From an uncultured Draconibacterium sp. (lineage in GTDB: Bacteria > Bacteroidota > Bacteroidia > Bacteroidales > Prolixibacteraceae), in the NCBI RefSeq assembly GCF_963677565.1, contig NZ_OY781981.1, positions 1,364,001-1,428,000 on the forward strand: a DNA stretch of 64,000 nucleotides, read 5' to 3'. Made by a program: the position numbers and the translations under genes. Below the pieces are notes generated by a model. That model had not been told where the DNA came from. It did no database searches and worked only from the letters and a program-made list of their open reading frames with translations. Below, in pieces: positions 18,434 to 26,440 of the stretch. The first letter of the stretch is position 1. Each line of letters opens with the position of its first letter.

Positions 18434-19577
18434 CTAATTTTTATGGTTAAATCATATTCTTGTCCCTCCTTTAATTTTTAAGAATTTTCAAATGCAGGTA
18501 TATATTTTTACTATGCTTGATGTTGGTTCTCTTTTTTTGTGAAATATTTAAGAATAATTTAAAAGCTAAGTTGGTTGCTGTTATGTATATGAGTAATTTA
18601 AGGTATCATCCGTCTGCATCTGAAAGATATTCCTTATAACCCTGTTTTTGTTCCTTAAGTGATTTCATTTTTGTTCTGAGTGTCAAATAATATCATTAGT
18701 TCGGTCTTTGCCAGGCTTGATTTGGTTTTAGAGAGCCCCTTAAAATAAAGGGGACTCATTAATTACACTATCAATAAAAACAATACCTATGGAGTGTTTC
18801 AAATCAAAAAAATCATTTATTTAAATTAGTATAATTTGTTTTATCATTTCTCGTATGCGTATTTATCTATGAAATATTGTCGGTTAAAAATTACTTACAT
18901 CATATTCTAAATGGTAAGATCATCAAACAATAATTATCAATTGATAAGATTGAGTTTCCAACATCCTTATGTCGAAATCAGTTTTGGCTTTCTGTAATAA
19001 CATTGGAAATCTTTTCGCTTGAGATTCAAACAAAATGAGATGTAACCGTCTTTGGCTGTCTCGCCAAGCTTAGATCTTGAAGTCAGTAAAATCAGATTTG
19101 TAAGGCTTTTTCATAATATTAGTTAGATATTTATTGTTATTAATTATAAAATTCGCACCGACAATACTGTTCTGTTCTGTTTAGTACATAAACAAAAGTA
19201 GTACATTCTTATTTATTAGAAATATTTTCTTTCATGCTTTACAACATGGAAATGAGTTGATTAAAGCTTTATTGTGTAATTGTTGATTTTCTTAAGATGG
19301 GAGTGGCCTTTATTATTACTTAGGAATGTTCGTCTTTTTGGAATTGCTGAATAAAACAAATGATTAATATTGTAATTGATAAATAGGAGAATTATCATAT
19401 AAAAACAGAGCAAATAGACCAAACGGAGATGTTTAAAGATGATAGTTTTGATTAATTGGGGCGATACTATATAACCACCGTTAAAAATAAACGTATAAGT
19501 AAATGCTACAGGTGCACAGGGCCTGTAAGCATTTTTTTCATAGTAAGATCCTGGTTTAGTTAGATTAGGTGATTGAG
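18434..19577. other. Long gene-free stretch upstream of the PUL
   Basis: More than 1.1 kb with no convincing coding sequence on either strand; the longest ATG-started stretches I translated are under 30 codons (for example one starting near 18911). It is AT-rich. It holds a hairpin CCCCTT-N6-AAGGGG (18736-18753) with no T-tract, a minus-strand -7-like TACTTTTG at 19193-19200, and a plus-strand terminator at 19502-19537. The susC promoter probably lies here. A degraded regulator gene or small RNAs are possible but I cannot support either. Confidence 0.5.
19502..19537 (+). terminator. Plus-strand terminator-like hairpin
   Basis: AATGCT-ACAGG (19502-19512) pairs with CCTGT-A-AGCATT (19522-19533), with one bulged base, followed by a T-run. 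No plus-strand gene precedes it within 1 kb, so it may end an unannotated small RNA. Confidence 0.6.
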
Positions 19578-19604
19578 CATCCCTGCAGAAGCAGGGATGT
19601 TTTT
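19578..19604 (+). terminator. Second plus-strand terminator-like hairpin
   Basis: CATCCCTGC (19578-19586), loop AGAA, GCAGGGATG (19591-19599), then TTTTT. A compact, strong terminator only 40 bases after the previous one. It also closes the gene-free stretch just before the direct repeat at 19615. Confidence 0.65.
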
Positions 19605-19614
19605 GTGGGATAAT

Positions 19615-19670
19615 AAAATAAAAAAGCCAGAAGAAAAATTCCTCTGGCTTATCTGAGTAGCGGGAGCCGG
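19615..19670. repeat. Distal copy of a 56-bp perfect direct repeat (tRNA 3' end plus terminator)
   Basis: Identical to 19975-20030, exactly 360 bp away. It contains, on the minus strand, the last 13 bases of tRNA-fMet (CCGGCTCCCGCTA) and the whole tRNA terminator (AAGCCAGA hairpin with T-run). It looks like the duplicated end left by insertion or duplication next to the tRNA gene. Confidence 0.9.
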
Positions 19671-19713
19671 CTCGACGTCCGCCGGCTGGCGGATATGTAG
19701 TCCAACGAACTAC
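19658..19713 (-). pseudogene. tRNA-fMet-like 3' fragment interrupted by a GC-rich palindrome
   Basis: Reading the minus strand, GTAGTTCGTTGGACT resembles tRNA-fMet GTAGCTCGTTGGGCT, and the far end CCGGCTCCCGCTA is identical to the tRNA 3' end. The middle is replaced by the palindrome TCCGCCAGCCGGCGGA. The GIY-YIG stop codon lies inside the first part. The similarity of the 5' part could be coincidental because it is itself a short hairpin (GTAGT..ACTAC). Confidence 0.4.
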
Positions 19714-19961
19714 GAAATTTCAGTATTAATCATTTTCCATATAAATTCCCTTCCTCTGGCTGATTTAAGCTGCTTTTCTCTTTGCAGCGCTTCCTTTTTT
19801 GAATCGAATTCTTCGGTGTATATAATAATCCAGGGTCGGAATTTTGCCGTCCAACCTTTGGGAAGGTTATTGTGAGTAAATAGTCGTTTTTCCAGGTCAG
19901 AGGTTATTCCAATATATATCTTGTTGTAGTCTTTCGAGAAAAGGGCATAAACAGTATGCAT
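19710..19961 (-). CDS. Small GIY-YIG nuclease family protein
   Basis: An 83-residue single-domain GIY-YIG protein (UvrC/Slx1-like fold). The motif is VYA (4-6) and YIG (16-18), with R26, H30 and the metal-binding Glu in the helix EALQREKQLKSARGR (E62 probable). I start it at the ATG at 19961. An upstream in-frame ATG at 20084 would translate straight through the tRNA-fMet gene and is rejected. The gene lies 13 bases beyond the tRNA terminator and inside two 56-bp direct repeats 360 bp apart, so it looks like a mobile or duplicated cassette. Its cellular role is unknown; small GIY-YIG genes of this kind are frequent next to RNA genes in Bacteroidota. Confidence 0.82.
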   Translation of the reverse strand: MHTVYALFSKDYNKIYIGITSDLEKRLFTHNNLPKGWTAKFRPWIIIYTEEFDSKKEALQREKQLKSARGREFIWKMINTEIS

Positions 19962-19974
19962 ATTGATGGGTTTA

Positions 19975-20010
19975 AAAATAAAAAAGCCAGAAGAAAAATT
20001 CCTCTGGCTT
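19975..20010 (-). terminator. Terminator of tRNA-fMet
   Basis: On the minus strand AAGCCAGA, a ~14-base loop, TCTGGCTT, then TTTTATTTT, 8 bases after the tRNA 3' end. Confidence 0.8.
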
Positions 20011-20017
20011 ATCTGAG

Positions 20018-20030
<13 letters not shown>
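19975..20030. repeat. Proximal copy of the 56-bp direct repeat
   Basis: Perfect copy of 19615-19670. It overlaps the genuine tRNA-fMet 3' end and its terminator. The match ends at both sides in the same register (mismatch at 19614/19974 and 19671/20031). Confidence 0.9.
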
Positions 20031-20090
<60 letters not shown>

Positions 20091-20182
20091 ATATATTTTT
20101 ATTTCTTTTGAAATGTCTTCGTGAACGCGGGTGCAAATATAATACCTTTTTTTAAAACTACAACTTCTCTCAAAAAAAATGA

Positions 20183-20214
20183 ATGAAAAAAGGACGGTAA
20201 CAAGTACCGTCCTT
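20183..20214 (-). terminator. Terminator of metK
   Basis: AAGGACGGTA (20190-20199), 5-base loop, TACCGTCCTT (20205-20214), followed on the minus strand by a T-run. Confidence 0.85.
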
Positions 20215-20243
20215 TAGGCGTATATTAATACTTACCCTCGGAA

Positions 20244-21497
20244 CTAGAGTCCGAAAGTCTCTTTAATCGTGTCTACAAAATCGAGCTTTTCCCAGGTAAA
20301 CAGTTCCAATTCTTTGGTAACTTCTCCGTTGTATGGCGACTCGAAAGTCTTAGTTACTGTCTTTGGCTCGCGTCCCATGTGTCCGTAAGCAGCAGAATCC
20401 AGATAAATTGGATTGCGCAACTTTAATCGTTCTTCAATAGCTGCCGGACGAAGATCGAAAATAGCTTTTACTTTTTCCGCAATTTCGCCATCGCTTACAC
20501 TTACATTCGATCGACCATAAGTATTTACATAAACACCCACTGGCTGCGCAACACCAATAGCATATGCCAATTGTACCAGAATCTCGTCGGCAACACCTGC
20601 TGCTACAAGATTTTTGGCAATATGGCGCGATGCATAAGCAGCCGAGCGGTCAACTTTCGATGGGTCTTTACCAGAGAAAGCACCGCCTCCATGAGCGCCG
20701 CGTCCACCGTATGTATCGACAATAATTTTTCGTCCTGTTAAACCGGTATCACCATGTGGCCCGCCAATAACAAATTTACCAGTTGGATTTACATGGTAAA
20801 TAATGTCGTTGCCAAATAAGGCCTGAACATCTTCTGACAGCTGTGCTTTTACACGAGGAATAAGAATGTTGATTACATCCTCTTTAATTTTTGCCAGCAT
20901 TGGTTCGTCGGCATCAAATTCGTCGTGTTGTGTTGATACCACAATGGTGTGAATTTTAACCGGCTCGTTCATTTCGTTGTACTCCACAGTTACCTGCGAT
21001 TTTGAATCCGGGCGCAAATACGTCATCACTTTCCCCTCGCGGCGAATAACAGCCAGTTCCTGCAAAATTTTGTGCGACAGGTCGAGTGTCAAAGGCATGT
21101 AATTCTCGGTGTCTTTACAGGCATAGCCAAACATCATTCCCTGGTCGCCCGCACCTTGTTCCGTTTTTTCTTCACGATCAACACCACGGTTAATGTCGTC
21201 GCTTTGTTCGTGAATAGCGGTTAAAACTCCGCACGAATCGCCATCAAAACGATACGCCGCTTTGGTGTATCCAATTTGGTTAATTACGTTTCGTGTAACT
21301 TCCTGCACATCAACATAAGCCTGCGATTTTACCTCGCCGGCAACAACTACCTGACCGGTTGTAACCAGGGTTTCGATAGCCACTTTCGAGTTGGCATCAA
21401 AAGCCAGAATCTGGTCGAGTAGTGCGTCTGAAATCTGGTCGGCTACCTTATCAGGGTGACCTTCCGATACTGATTCGCTTGTAAATAAATAATTCAT
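20244..21497 (-). CDS. metK: S-adenosylmethionine synthetase
   Basis: A 417-residue cytosolic enzyme that makes S-adenosylmethionine from methionine and ATP. All three tandem domains are visible. The start FTSESVSEGHPDKVADQISD holds the conserved HPDK. The ATP-binding GAGDQGMMFGYA is at about 118-129. GGHG-type loop residues occur in GRGAHGGGAFSGKDPSKVDRSAAY. Length is normal for Bacteroidota, slightly longer than the E. coli enzyme (384). It is a single-gene unit between the glycosyltransferase terminator and its own terminator. No SAM-responsive riboswitch is recognised in the 169 bases of leader. Confidence 0.98.
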   Translation of the reverse strand: MNYLFTSESVSEGHPDKVADQISDALLDQILAFDANSKVAIETLVTTGQVVVAGEVKSQAYVDVQEVTRNVINQIGYTKAAYRFDGDSCGVLTAIHEQSDDINRGVDREEKTEQGAGDQGMMFGYACKDTENYMPLTLDLSHKILQELAVIRREGKVMTYLRPDSKSQVTVEYNEMNEPVKIHTIVVSTQHDEFDADEPMLAKIKEDVINILIPRVKAQLSEDVQALFGNDIIYHVNPTGKFVIGGPHGDTGLTGRKIIVDTYGGRGAHGGGAFSGKDPSKVDRSAAYASRHIAKNLVAAGVADEILVQLAYAIGVAQPVGVYVNTYGRSNVSVSDGEIAEKVKAIFDLRPAAIEERLKLRNPIYLDSAAYGHMGREPKTVTKTFESPYNGEVTKELELFTWEKLDFVDTIKETFGL

Positions 21498-21666
21498 AAA
21501 ATCCCTTTTTAAGCTGAGTTAATCAGCAAATTGTACATCAAATTTTAAACTGCGGGATATTCGATTGATATTGAAAAATGCGATTGTTTTAGCGTTTTTT
21601 TCATGTGGTTGCAATCAATCTCAAATCTTTCCACGTAGCGGGGGCAAATGTAATAGGTTTATTTTG

Positions 21667-21697
21667 AATAAAAAAGAACTTGTTTAAAATTGTTCTT
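21667..21697 (-). terminator. Terminator of the glycosyltransferase gene
   Basis: AAGAAC / GTTCTT with a 12-base AT loop, followed on the minus strand by TTTTTTATTC. A short stem, so moderate strength. Confidence 0.6.
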
Positions 21698-21717
21698 AAT
21701 AGTGAGAGTAAGCAACT

Positions 21718-22713
21718 TCAACCCATTAAAATAAAATCCTTGCCCGCGCAATAGTTTCTCTCTTTCAGGAATGCACTGATCTTTTGTCTGGCACCGGTAT
21801 TCGTTACCATCGACACAATAAAAAGCTGACCGGATTGAGGAAGATCTTTATAAAAGACAGCATCCGGTTTTGTCTTTTTGATGTCTATCAAACCTTCAAT
21901 TTTCAATCCTTGTTTTTCAAGAAAAGTGCTTCGTTGGCGGGTTTTGCGCCCGGCTCCCCAAATCCAAATATTGGGGTGAAACGGATTGTGTTGTTCCGAC
22001 CACTGCTTAAAATAGAAGGCTTTGGTTTGAAAAAAAGCTTCGGTGGAATAACGCTCATCGGTGCGGGTTAGTCGTGTTGAATAGTCGTGCCACTCCAGCA
22101 GCTTTTCGGGTAGTTTAGCCATTTTTGCTCCGTGGCACAGGTAGCGCAGTTGCATTTCGTAATCCTCCGGGAAATTGCCGTCGCGGCAACCTCCATATTT
22201 TTCGTATAGTTCGCGCCGGAAAAAGATGGTTGGATTTATTACCGGAATCTCAATAAACTGCTTCAGCGCAATTTCTTCAGGCGTATGAAACGAGTTCGCC
22301 CAGTTTACAAAACGTCGGAAACCTTTATTCTCTGCGATGTGCGGAACATATTCAACTTCGCTGCCTACAAAGTCAATTGACGGATTATTCTCGAGATACT
22401 CGTATTGCATTTGTAGTTTTTCAGGATGAGCTAGATCATCAGCATCCATACGGGAAATGAAGCGGCCACGGGCATTTTTTAATCCGCAGTTCATGGCATT
22501 GGCAACACCCGGAATTTTTTCGTCGAGCAAAACAATACGCGAATCGTTTTGCCCGGCCTGCCCGGCAATTGCAGCACTTTTATCTGTGCTGTTGTTGTTT
22601 ACTAAAAGCAGTTCGAAGTTGGTGAAACTCTGTTTTAAAATACTATCGATGGCGCGCTGCAACGTGAGTTCGGCATTATAAAAAGGCAGTATGACTGAAA
22701 TTTCAGGATACAT
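21718..22713 (-). CDS. Family 2 glycosyltransferase with C-terminal Rossmann-like domain
   Basis: A 331-residue inverting GT-A glycosyltransferase. The start EISVILPFYNAELTLQRAIDS is the classic family 2 nucleotide-binding strand, and the metal-binding DxD is RMDADD at 88-93. The acceptor-side segment FPEDYEMQLR (ED motif) provides the probable catalytic base. Residues about 245-331 form an extra domain starting IWIWGAGRKTRQRS, which resembles the GxGxxG-like sugar or NAD-binding Rossmann end found on some cell-wall sugar transferases. There is no signal peptide or membrane segment. It starts 18 bases after gldA on the same strand. The sugar and acceptor are unknown. Confidence 0.85.
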   Translation of the reverse strand: MYPEISVILPFYNAELTLQRAIDSILKQSFTNFELLLVNNNSTDKSAAIAGQAGQNDSRIVLLDEKIPGVANAMNCGLKNARGRFISRMDADDLAHPEKLQMQYEYLENNPSIDFVGSEVEYVPHIAENKGFRRFVNWANSFHTPEEIALKQFIEIPVINPTIFFRRELYEKYGGCRDGNFPEDYEMQLRYLCHGAKMAKLPEKLLEWHDYSTRLTRTDERYSTEAFFQTKAFYFKQWSEQHNPFHPNIWIWGAGRKTRQRSTFLEKQGLKIEGLIDIKKTKPDAVFYKDLPQSGQLFIVSMVTNTGARQKISAFLKERNYCAGKDFILMG

Positions 22714-22731
22714 TTTAAGGCGCGGATTGAA

Positions 22732-23637
22732 TTAGCGAGTTAGCTGATGAAAAACGTTCTCCAGGTTTTGTTGCTTTTCAAAAAGAGTAAGTAGCGTAAA
22801 GTTGTTCTCAACGGCAAACTGAAAAATGTTCTGCCGGATATCGGTTTCAGCTCCTGCTTCAATTTCCCATCCCAGTTCATTCTGAGCAACGCTGTTTACA
22901 CCCGTAATTTGTAAAAGCTGTTCTTCCGAAACCTGTTCTTTAAAACCGGCAACCACAATTTGATTTTGAATGTTGATTCCGGCTTTTACATCCTTGATAT
23001 TGCCATCAGCAACAATTTTCCCTTTGTTGATTATCAGTACGCGATTGCAAACAGCTTCTACTTCCTGCATAATATGCGACGACAGAATTACTGTTTTTTC
23101 TTTACTTATCTGCCGGATCAAAGTGCGAATTTCTTCCAGCTGGTTAGGGTCGAGACCGGTTGTTGGCTCATCCAATATCAAAATCGACGGATCGTGAATA
23201 AGCACCTGTGCCAATCCCACACGCTGGCGGTAACCTTTCGAAAGGGCTCGTATTTTTTTGTGTTGCTCAATTCCCAGTCCGGTAAGTTCAATCATTTCTG
23301 CAACACGCTGTTTTTTATTTTTCAGGTGGTAAAATCCGGCAGTAATCTCTAAAAACTCTTTTACGTATAGGTCGGTGTAAAGCGGATTATGCTCGGGCAG
23401 GTAGCCAATTTGCTTCTTATATTCGAGGTTTTGCCCCGAAACTTTTTGTCCATCGATTAAAATATCACCTTCATCTTGCGGAAGATAGCCGGTAATAATC
23501 TTCATTGTGGTAGATTTTCCGGCTCCGTTTGGTCCTAAAAAACCTACCAGTTCGCCTGTGTTTACAGTAAAGCTAATCGAATCGAGTGCTTTCTGCTTTC
23601 CAAACAATTTTGTGATATTCTGTGTTTCAACTATCAT
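22732..23637 (-). CDS. gldA: Gliding-motility-type ABC transporter ATPase GldA
   Basis: A 301-residue ABC ATPase. Walker A GPNGAGKST lies at 35-43, the signature LSKGYRQRVGLAQ near 135, and Walker B LILDEPTTGLDP near 155. The sequence around the Q-loop (IGYLPEHNPLYTDLYVKEFL) matches GldA, which with GldF and GldG forms an ABC exporter in Bacteroidota. No gldF or gldG is in the window; in Flavobacterium gldA also lies apart from them. I prefer the ATG at 23637 over an in-frame ATG at 23655 because it aligns with the family and because a -7 element (TATTTTTG, 23660-23653) overlaps the upstream ATG. Other antibiotic- or lipid-exporting ATPases are possible. Confidence 0.82.
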   Translation of the reverse strand: MIVETQNITKLFGKQKALDSISFTVNTGELVGFLGPNGAGKSTTMKIITGYLPQDEGDILIDGQKVSGQNLEYKKQIGYLPEHNPLYTDLYVKEFLEITAGFYHLKNKKQRVAEMIELTGLGIEQHKKIRALSKGYRQRVGLAQVLIHDPSILILDEPTTGLDPNQLEEIRTLIRQISKEKTVILSSHIMQEVEAVCNRVLIINKGKIVADGNIKDVKAGINIQNQIVVAGFKEQVSEEQLLQITGVNSVAQNELGWEIEAGAETDIRQNIFQFAVENNFTLLTLFEKQQNLENVFHQLTR

Positions 23638-23652
23638 AATGAGAATGCAAAA

Positions 23653-23699
23653 CAAAAATAGACTATTCTTTTTATTTTAGAAGCATTACTTTAAATTTG
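23653..23699. promoter_or_regulatory. Divergent promoters for gldA and ispG
   Basis: Minus strand TATTTTTG (23660-23653) and plus strand TAAATTTG (23692-23699) both fit the Bacteroidota -7 consensus TAnnTTTG and stand 16 and 25 bases from the respective ATGs. Neither has a clear -33 TTTG. Confidence 0.5.
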
Positions 23700-23723
23700 C
23701 ATTTCAGCTTAACAGATTAATTG

Positions 23724-25583
23724 ATGAAGGATCGTAATTTCAACTATATAAAAGATTTAACCCGCTATCAACGACAAGAAACAATAGAAGTAAATATTGG
23801 AGGAGTTCCTGTTGGGAGTAATCAGCCTATCCGAATTCAAACAATGACCGATACCAACACCACGGATACGGAAGCTACAATTGAGCAGATAATCCGTGTG
23901 GTAAAGGCGGGTGCCGACTATGTTCGTGTAACGGTTAAAGGAATGTCGGATGCCGAAAGTCTTAAAATTATTAAGAAAGAATTGGTTGACAGAGGGTATA
24001 ATACTCCGTTGATTGCTGATATTCATTTCAATCCTAAATTAGCAGAAGTAGCTGCGCAATACGTTTCGAAAGTTCGGATAAATCCCGGAAATTTTTACGA
24101 TAAACGAGCTCAGTTCAAAAATAAAATCTACACCGACGTAGAATACAACCAGGAGCTTGACATTATTGAAAAGCAGTTTGTACCGTTTATTCAGATGCTG
24201 AAAGATACCAAAACCGCAATGCGAATTGGTGCCAATCACGGATCGCTTTCCGACAGGGTAATGAGCCGTTACGGCGATACACCGGCGGGTATTGCTGAAT
24301 CGGTGATGGAATTTCTGCGCATTTGTAAAAAGCAGGATTTTAATAATGTTGTTGTTTCGATCAAATCGAGTAATACACGCGTAATGGTTTACACCGTGCG
24401 TTTGCTGAACTTTAAAATGCGCCTCGAGGACATGAAATTCCCCATTCATTTGGGGGTAACTGAAGCCGGCGAAGGCGAAGACGGACGAATAAAATCAGCT
24501 GTGGGAGTAGGAGCTCTTCTTGCCGATGGAATTGGCGATACCGTGCGTATTTCGTTAACCGAAGCGCCGTTAAACGAAATTCCGGTGGCTTTAAAGCTTG
24601 TAAATCATTTTAAACGTTACCAGAATCACGAGCCAATTTCGGCACCAATGATTGCTCAGACCAATCCGTTTGAGTACGAACGACGAGATACCCGTCCGGT
24701 ACTGAATATGGGTGGACAGGAGCTTCCGGTGGTAATTGCCGATTTGGGTGACAGAAGCCTGCGCGAAATGATACCGATCAGGGGAAAACTGGTTCCCGAT
24801 TATTTTATTTCCGGCAATAAAATTCTTGATATCGAAGGTGAAGAATACCCGGTAATTACGCTCGAGGAATACTTGTTTGAAAGCACACGCTGGGGACGAA
24901 TGAAATTTATTCGTACCAACAAAGCGGAGTTCGACCGTTTTATGGATATGCACCCCGAGATTATCATGAAATTGAAGCAGACCCGGAAAACGGTGCTTAT
25001 TCTTGAAAGTTACAATGCTAATCCGATGGCCGAGTTGAGAGCGTTCTTTATGTCGCTTGAAACGCACATTTGGAAAGTGCCTGTTGTGCTTTACCGCCGA
25101 TACAACGAAAGTCGTTTGGATGATCTTCAGATAACTGCTTCGGCCGACCTTGGAGGTTTGTTGATTGACGGATATGGCGATGGAATTTGTCTGTCGAACG
25201 ACAACGAAAATATAACTTTCACCGAGCTGAAAGATTTGAGTTTTGCCATACTTCAGGCCAGCCGAATGCGTGTTACAAAAACCGAATTCGTGTCGTGCCC
25301 GGGTTGTGGACGAACCTTGTTCAATTTGCAGGAAACCACGCGTGCTGTAAAAGCACATTTTAAACATCTCGACCATTTAAAAATTGGTATTATGGGGTGC
25401 GTAGTAAACGGACCCGGCGAGATGGGAGATGTGGATTATGGTTTTGTGGGAGCCGGCAATAACAAGGTAAACCTGTATAAAGGGTTAAAGCCGATTAAAC
25501 GTCACATTCCATACGAAAATGCTGTGGAAGAACTGGAGCAACTGATTCGCGAAAATGGCGACTGGAAAGATCCGGAAGATTAA
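23724..25583 (+). CDS. ispG: 4-hydroxy-3-methylbut-2-enyl diphosphate synthase, long form
   Basis: A 619-residue iron-sulfur enzyme of the MEP isoprenoid pathway, converting the cyclic diphosphate MEcPP to HMBPP. It is the long form known from Bacteroidota, Chlamydia and plants, with a large domain inserted between the TIM barrel (about 15-290) and the C-terminal [4Fe-4S] domain. Cluster ligands are C525 and C528 (SCPGCGRT) and C559, with the conserved E566 in NGPGE. I start at the ATG at 23724; a TTG codon directly before it is unneeded. It is a single gene with its own -7 box and a terminator at 25602-25636, after which the 41-bp repeat array begins. Confidence 0.97.
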   Translation: MKDRNFNYIKDLTRYQRQETIEVNIGGVPVGSNQPIRIQTMTDTNTTDTEATIEQIIRVVKAGADYVRVTVKGMSDAESLKIIKKELVDRGYNTPLIADIHFNPKLAEVAAQYVSKVRINPGNFYDKRAQFKNKIYTDVEYNQELDIIEKQFVPFIQMLKDTKTAMRIGANHGSLSDRVMSRYGDTPAGIAESVMEFLRICKKQDFNNVVVSIKSSNTRVMVYTVRLLNFKMRLEDMKFPIHLGVTEAGEGEDGRIKSAVGVGALLADGIGDTVRISLTEAPLNEIPVALKLVNHFKRYQNHEPISAPMIAQTNPFEYERRDTRPVLNMGGQELPVVIADLGDRSLREMIPIRGKLVPDYFISGNKILDIEGEEYPVITLEEYLFESTRWGRMKFIRTNKAEFDRFMDMHPEIIMKLKQTRKTVLILESYNANPMAELRAFFMSLETHIWKVPVVLYRRYNESRLDDLQITASADLGGLLIDGYGDGICLSNDNENITFTELKDLSFAILQASRMRVTKTEFVSCPGCGRTLFNLQETTRAVKAHFKHLDHLKIGIMGCVVNGPGEMGDVDYGFVGAGNNKVNLYKGLKPIKRHIPYENAVEELEQLIRENGDWKDPED

Positions 25584-25601
25584 TGTTTATACTATATAGT
25601 G

Positions 25602-25636
25602 AAAAAGGATTCGATCAATGATCGGGTCCTTTTTTG
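25602..25636 (+). terminator. Terminator of ispG
   Basis: AAGGATTCGATC / GATCGGGTCCTT with two G-U pairs and a 3-base loop, then TTTTTTG. Confidence 0.85.
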
Positions 25637-25647
25637 TTTTAATTGGA

Positions 25648-25870
25648 AACGTACTCACTACATTTGTTGGAAAACCGTCCGGTGAAGCAATGTACTCAGT
25701 ATATTTGGAGAACTTGGTTCAGGCGGAGGAACGTACTTAGTACATTTGGTGAAAAACCTTTCGGGCGAGCAATGTACTCAGTACGTTTGAAAAACTACGC
25801 GTCGGTGAAGCAATGTACTTTGTACATTTGAAGAAATATGTTCGGTGGAGCAATGTACTCAGTACATTTG
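25648..25870. repeat. Six-copy array of a 41-bp palindrome-bearing repeat
   Basis: A 19-bp core close to AATGTACTCAGTACATTTG starts at 25648, 25689, 25730, 25771, 25812 and 25852 (spacings 41, 41, 41, 41, 40). The core is an inverted repeat AATGTACT-x-AGTACATT. The 21-22-bp linkers are also related, ending in a G/C-rich TTCGG-N-GGAGC-like stretch, so the whole 41 bp is the unit. All six copies keep TA-N2-TTTG at the right edge, which equals the Bacteroidota -7 promoter element, even where the palindrome itself is damaged (copies 1, 2, 4 and 5). The array lies between the ispG terminator and the 3' end of the convergent lipoprotein gene. Confidence 0.92.
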
Positions 25871-25894
25871 AAGAAAGCTGGAAAAGGTAAACGA

Positions 25895-26329
25895 TTAATA
25901 GTCACGCATTTCGACAAGGAGCTCATTCAATCGTTCCTGGAATGATTCCAGTCCTTCAATTTCTGTCGATGGATCATAACGGATTTCGTGTTTGTTATCA
26001 AGCTGGGTTATTCGAATAATTTCATCGCAGCCATCAAAGCTAACATTCATAGCGTTGTAATCCAACGTTCGGAAGAAACCATAGTCATATAGATTTAATA
26101 GTTCGTCCCATTCGGAGGCGCTGATCGATTTGCTCTTTGATTCTATGTCCGGGTTTTCGACCCCTATGGACGATTTGCTATAATCAATTTTATCTTCGCT
26201 AATGCTTATAATTTCGCCAACTCCCCATCCGCATTCTGTTCCATATTCAATAAGAACGTCAGGGTTGTCAGGATCATCATTACACGAGAAAAAGAAGAGC
26301 AAAAGAAATAAGAGAAGTAGTTTCTTCAT
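25895..26329 (-). CDS. Small hypothetical lipoprotein
   Basis: A 144-residue protein with a strongly hydrophobic signal (MKKLLLLFLLLFFFSC) and a lipobox Cys at 16, so it should be membrane anchored. The mature part is acidic, with a CGWGVGEIISIS segment and a WDELLNLYDYGFF helix. I do not recognise a family. The 41-bp array begins 25 bases past its stop codon. It is divergent from the flavin reductase gene. Confidence 0.75.
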   Translation of the reverse strand: MKKLLLLFLLLFFFSCNDDPDNPDVLIEYGTECGWGVGEIISISEDKIDYSKSSIGVENPDIESKSKSISASEWDELLNLYDYGFFRTLDYNAMNVSFDGCDEIIRITQLDNKHEIRYDPSTEIEGLESFQERLNELLVEMRDY

Positions 26330-26386
26330 ACTTTTGTTTTTCAGATAGATGTGTTAAATATAAAAAAGGTTGCGCCGGCTTTATTG

Positions 26387-26415
26387 TTGGCTTAGCCTTG
26401 TATTTCCTATCTTTG
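26387..26415 (+). promoter_or_regulatory. Promoter of the flavin reductase gene
   Basis: TTG (26387-26389), 18-base spacer, TATCTTTG (26408-26415). Good match to the Bacteroidota -33/-7 pattern, 25 bases before the ATG. Confidence 0.6.
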
Positions 26416-26440
26416 AGTAGAACTAGATAAATAAAAGAAA

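Noticed and set aside
21498..21666. SAM riboswitch ahead of metK
   Set aside because: No recognisable SAM-type aptamer fold or anti-terminator pair was found by eye in the leader.
24591..25376. Long minus-strand open frame inside ispG (261 codons)
   Set aside because: Antisense shadow of a conserved enzyme gene; no promoter, signal or family likeness.
25643..25831. A 62-codon open frame running through the 41-bp repeat array
   Set aside because: Its codons simply follow the 41-bp repeat, it has no promoter of its own and no family likeness, and the frame shifts between repeats. It is a by-product of the array.
25648..25870. CRISPR array
   Set aside because: Repeats are only 19 bp, spacers are similar to each other, and no cas gene is nearby.
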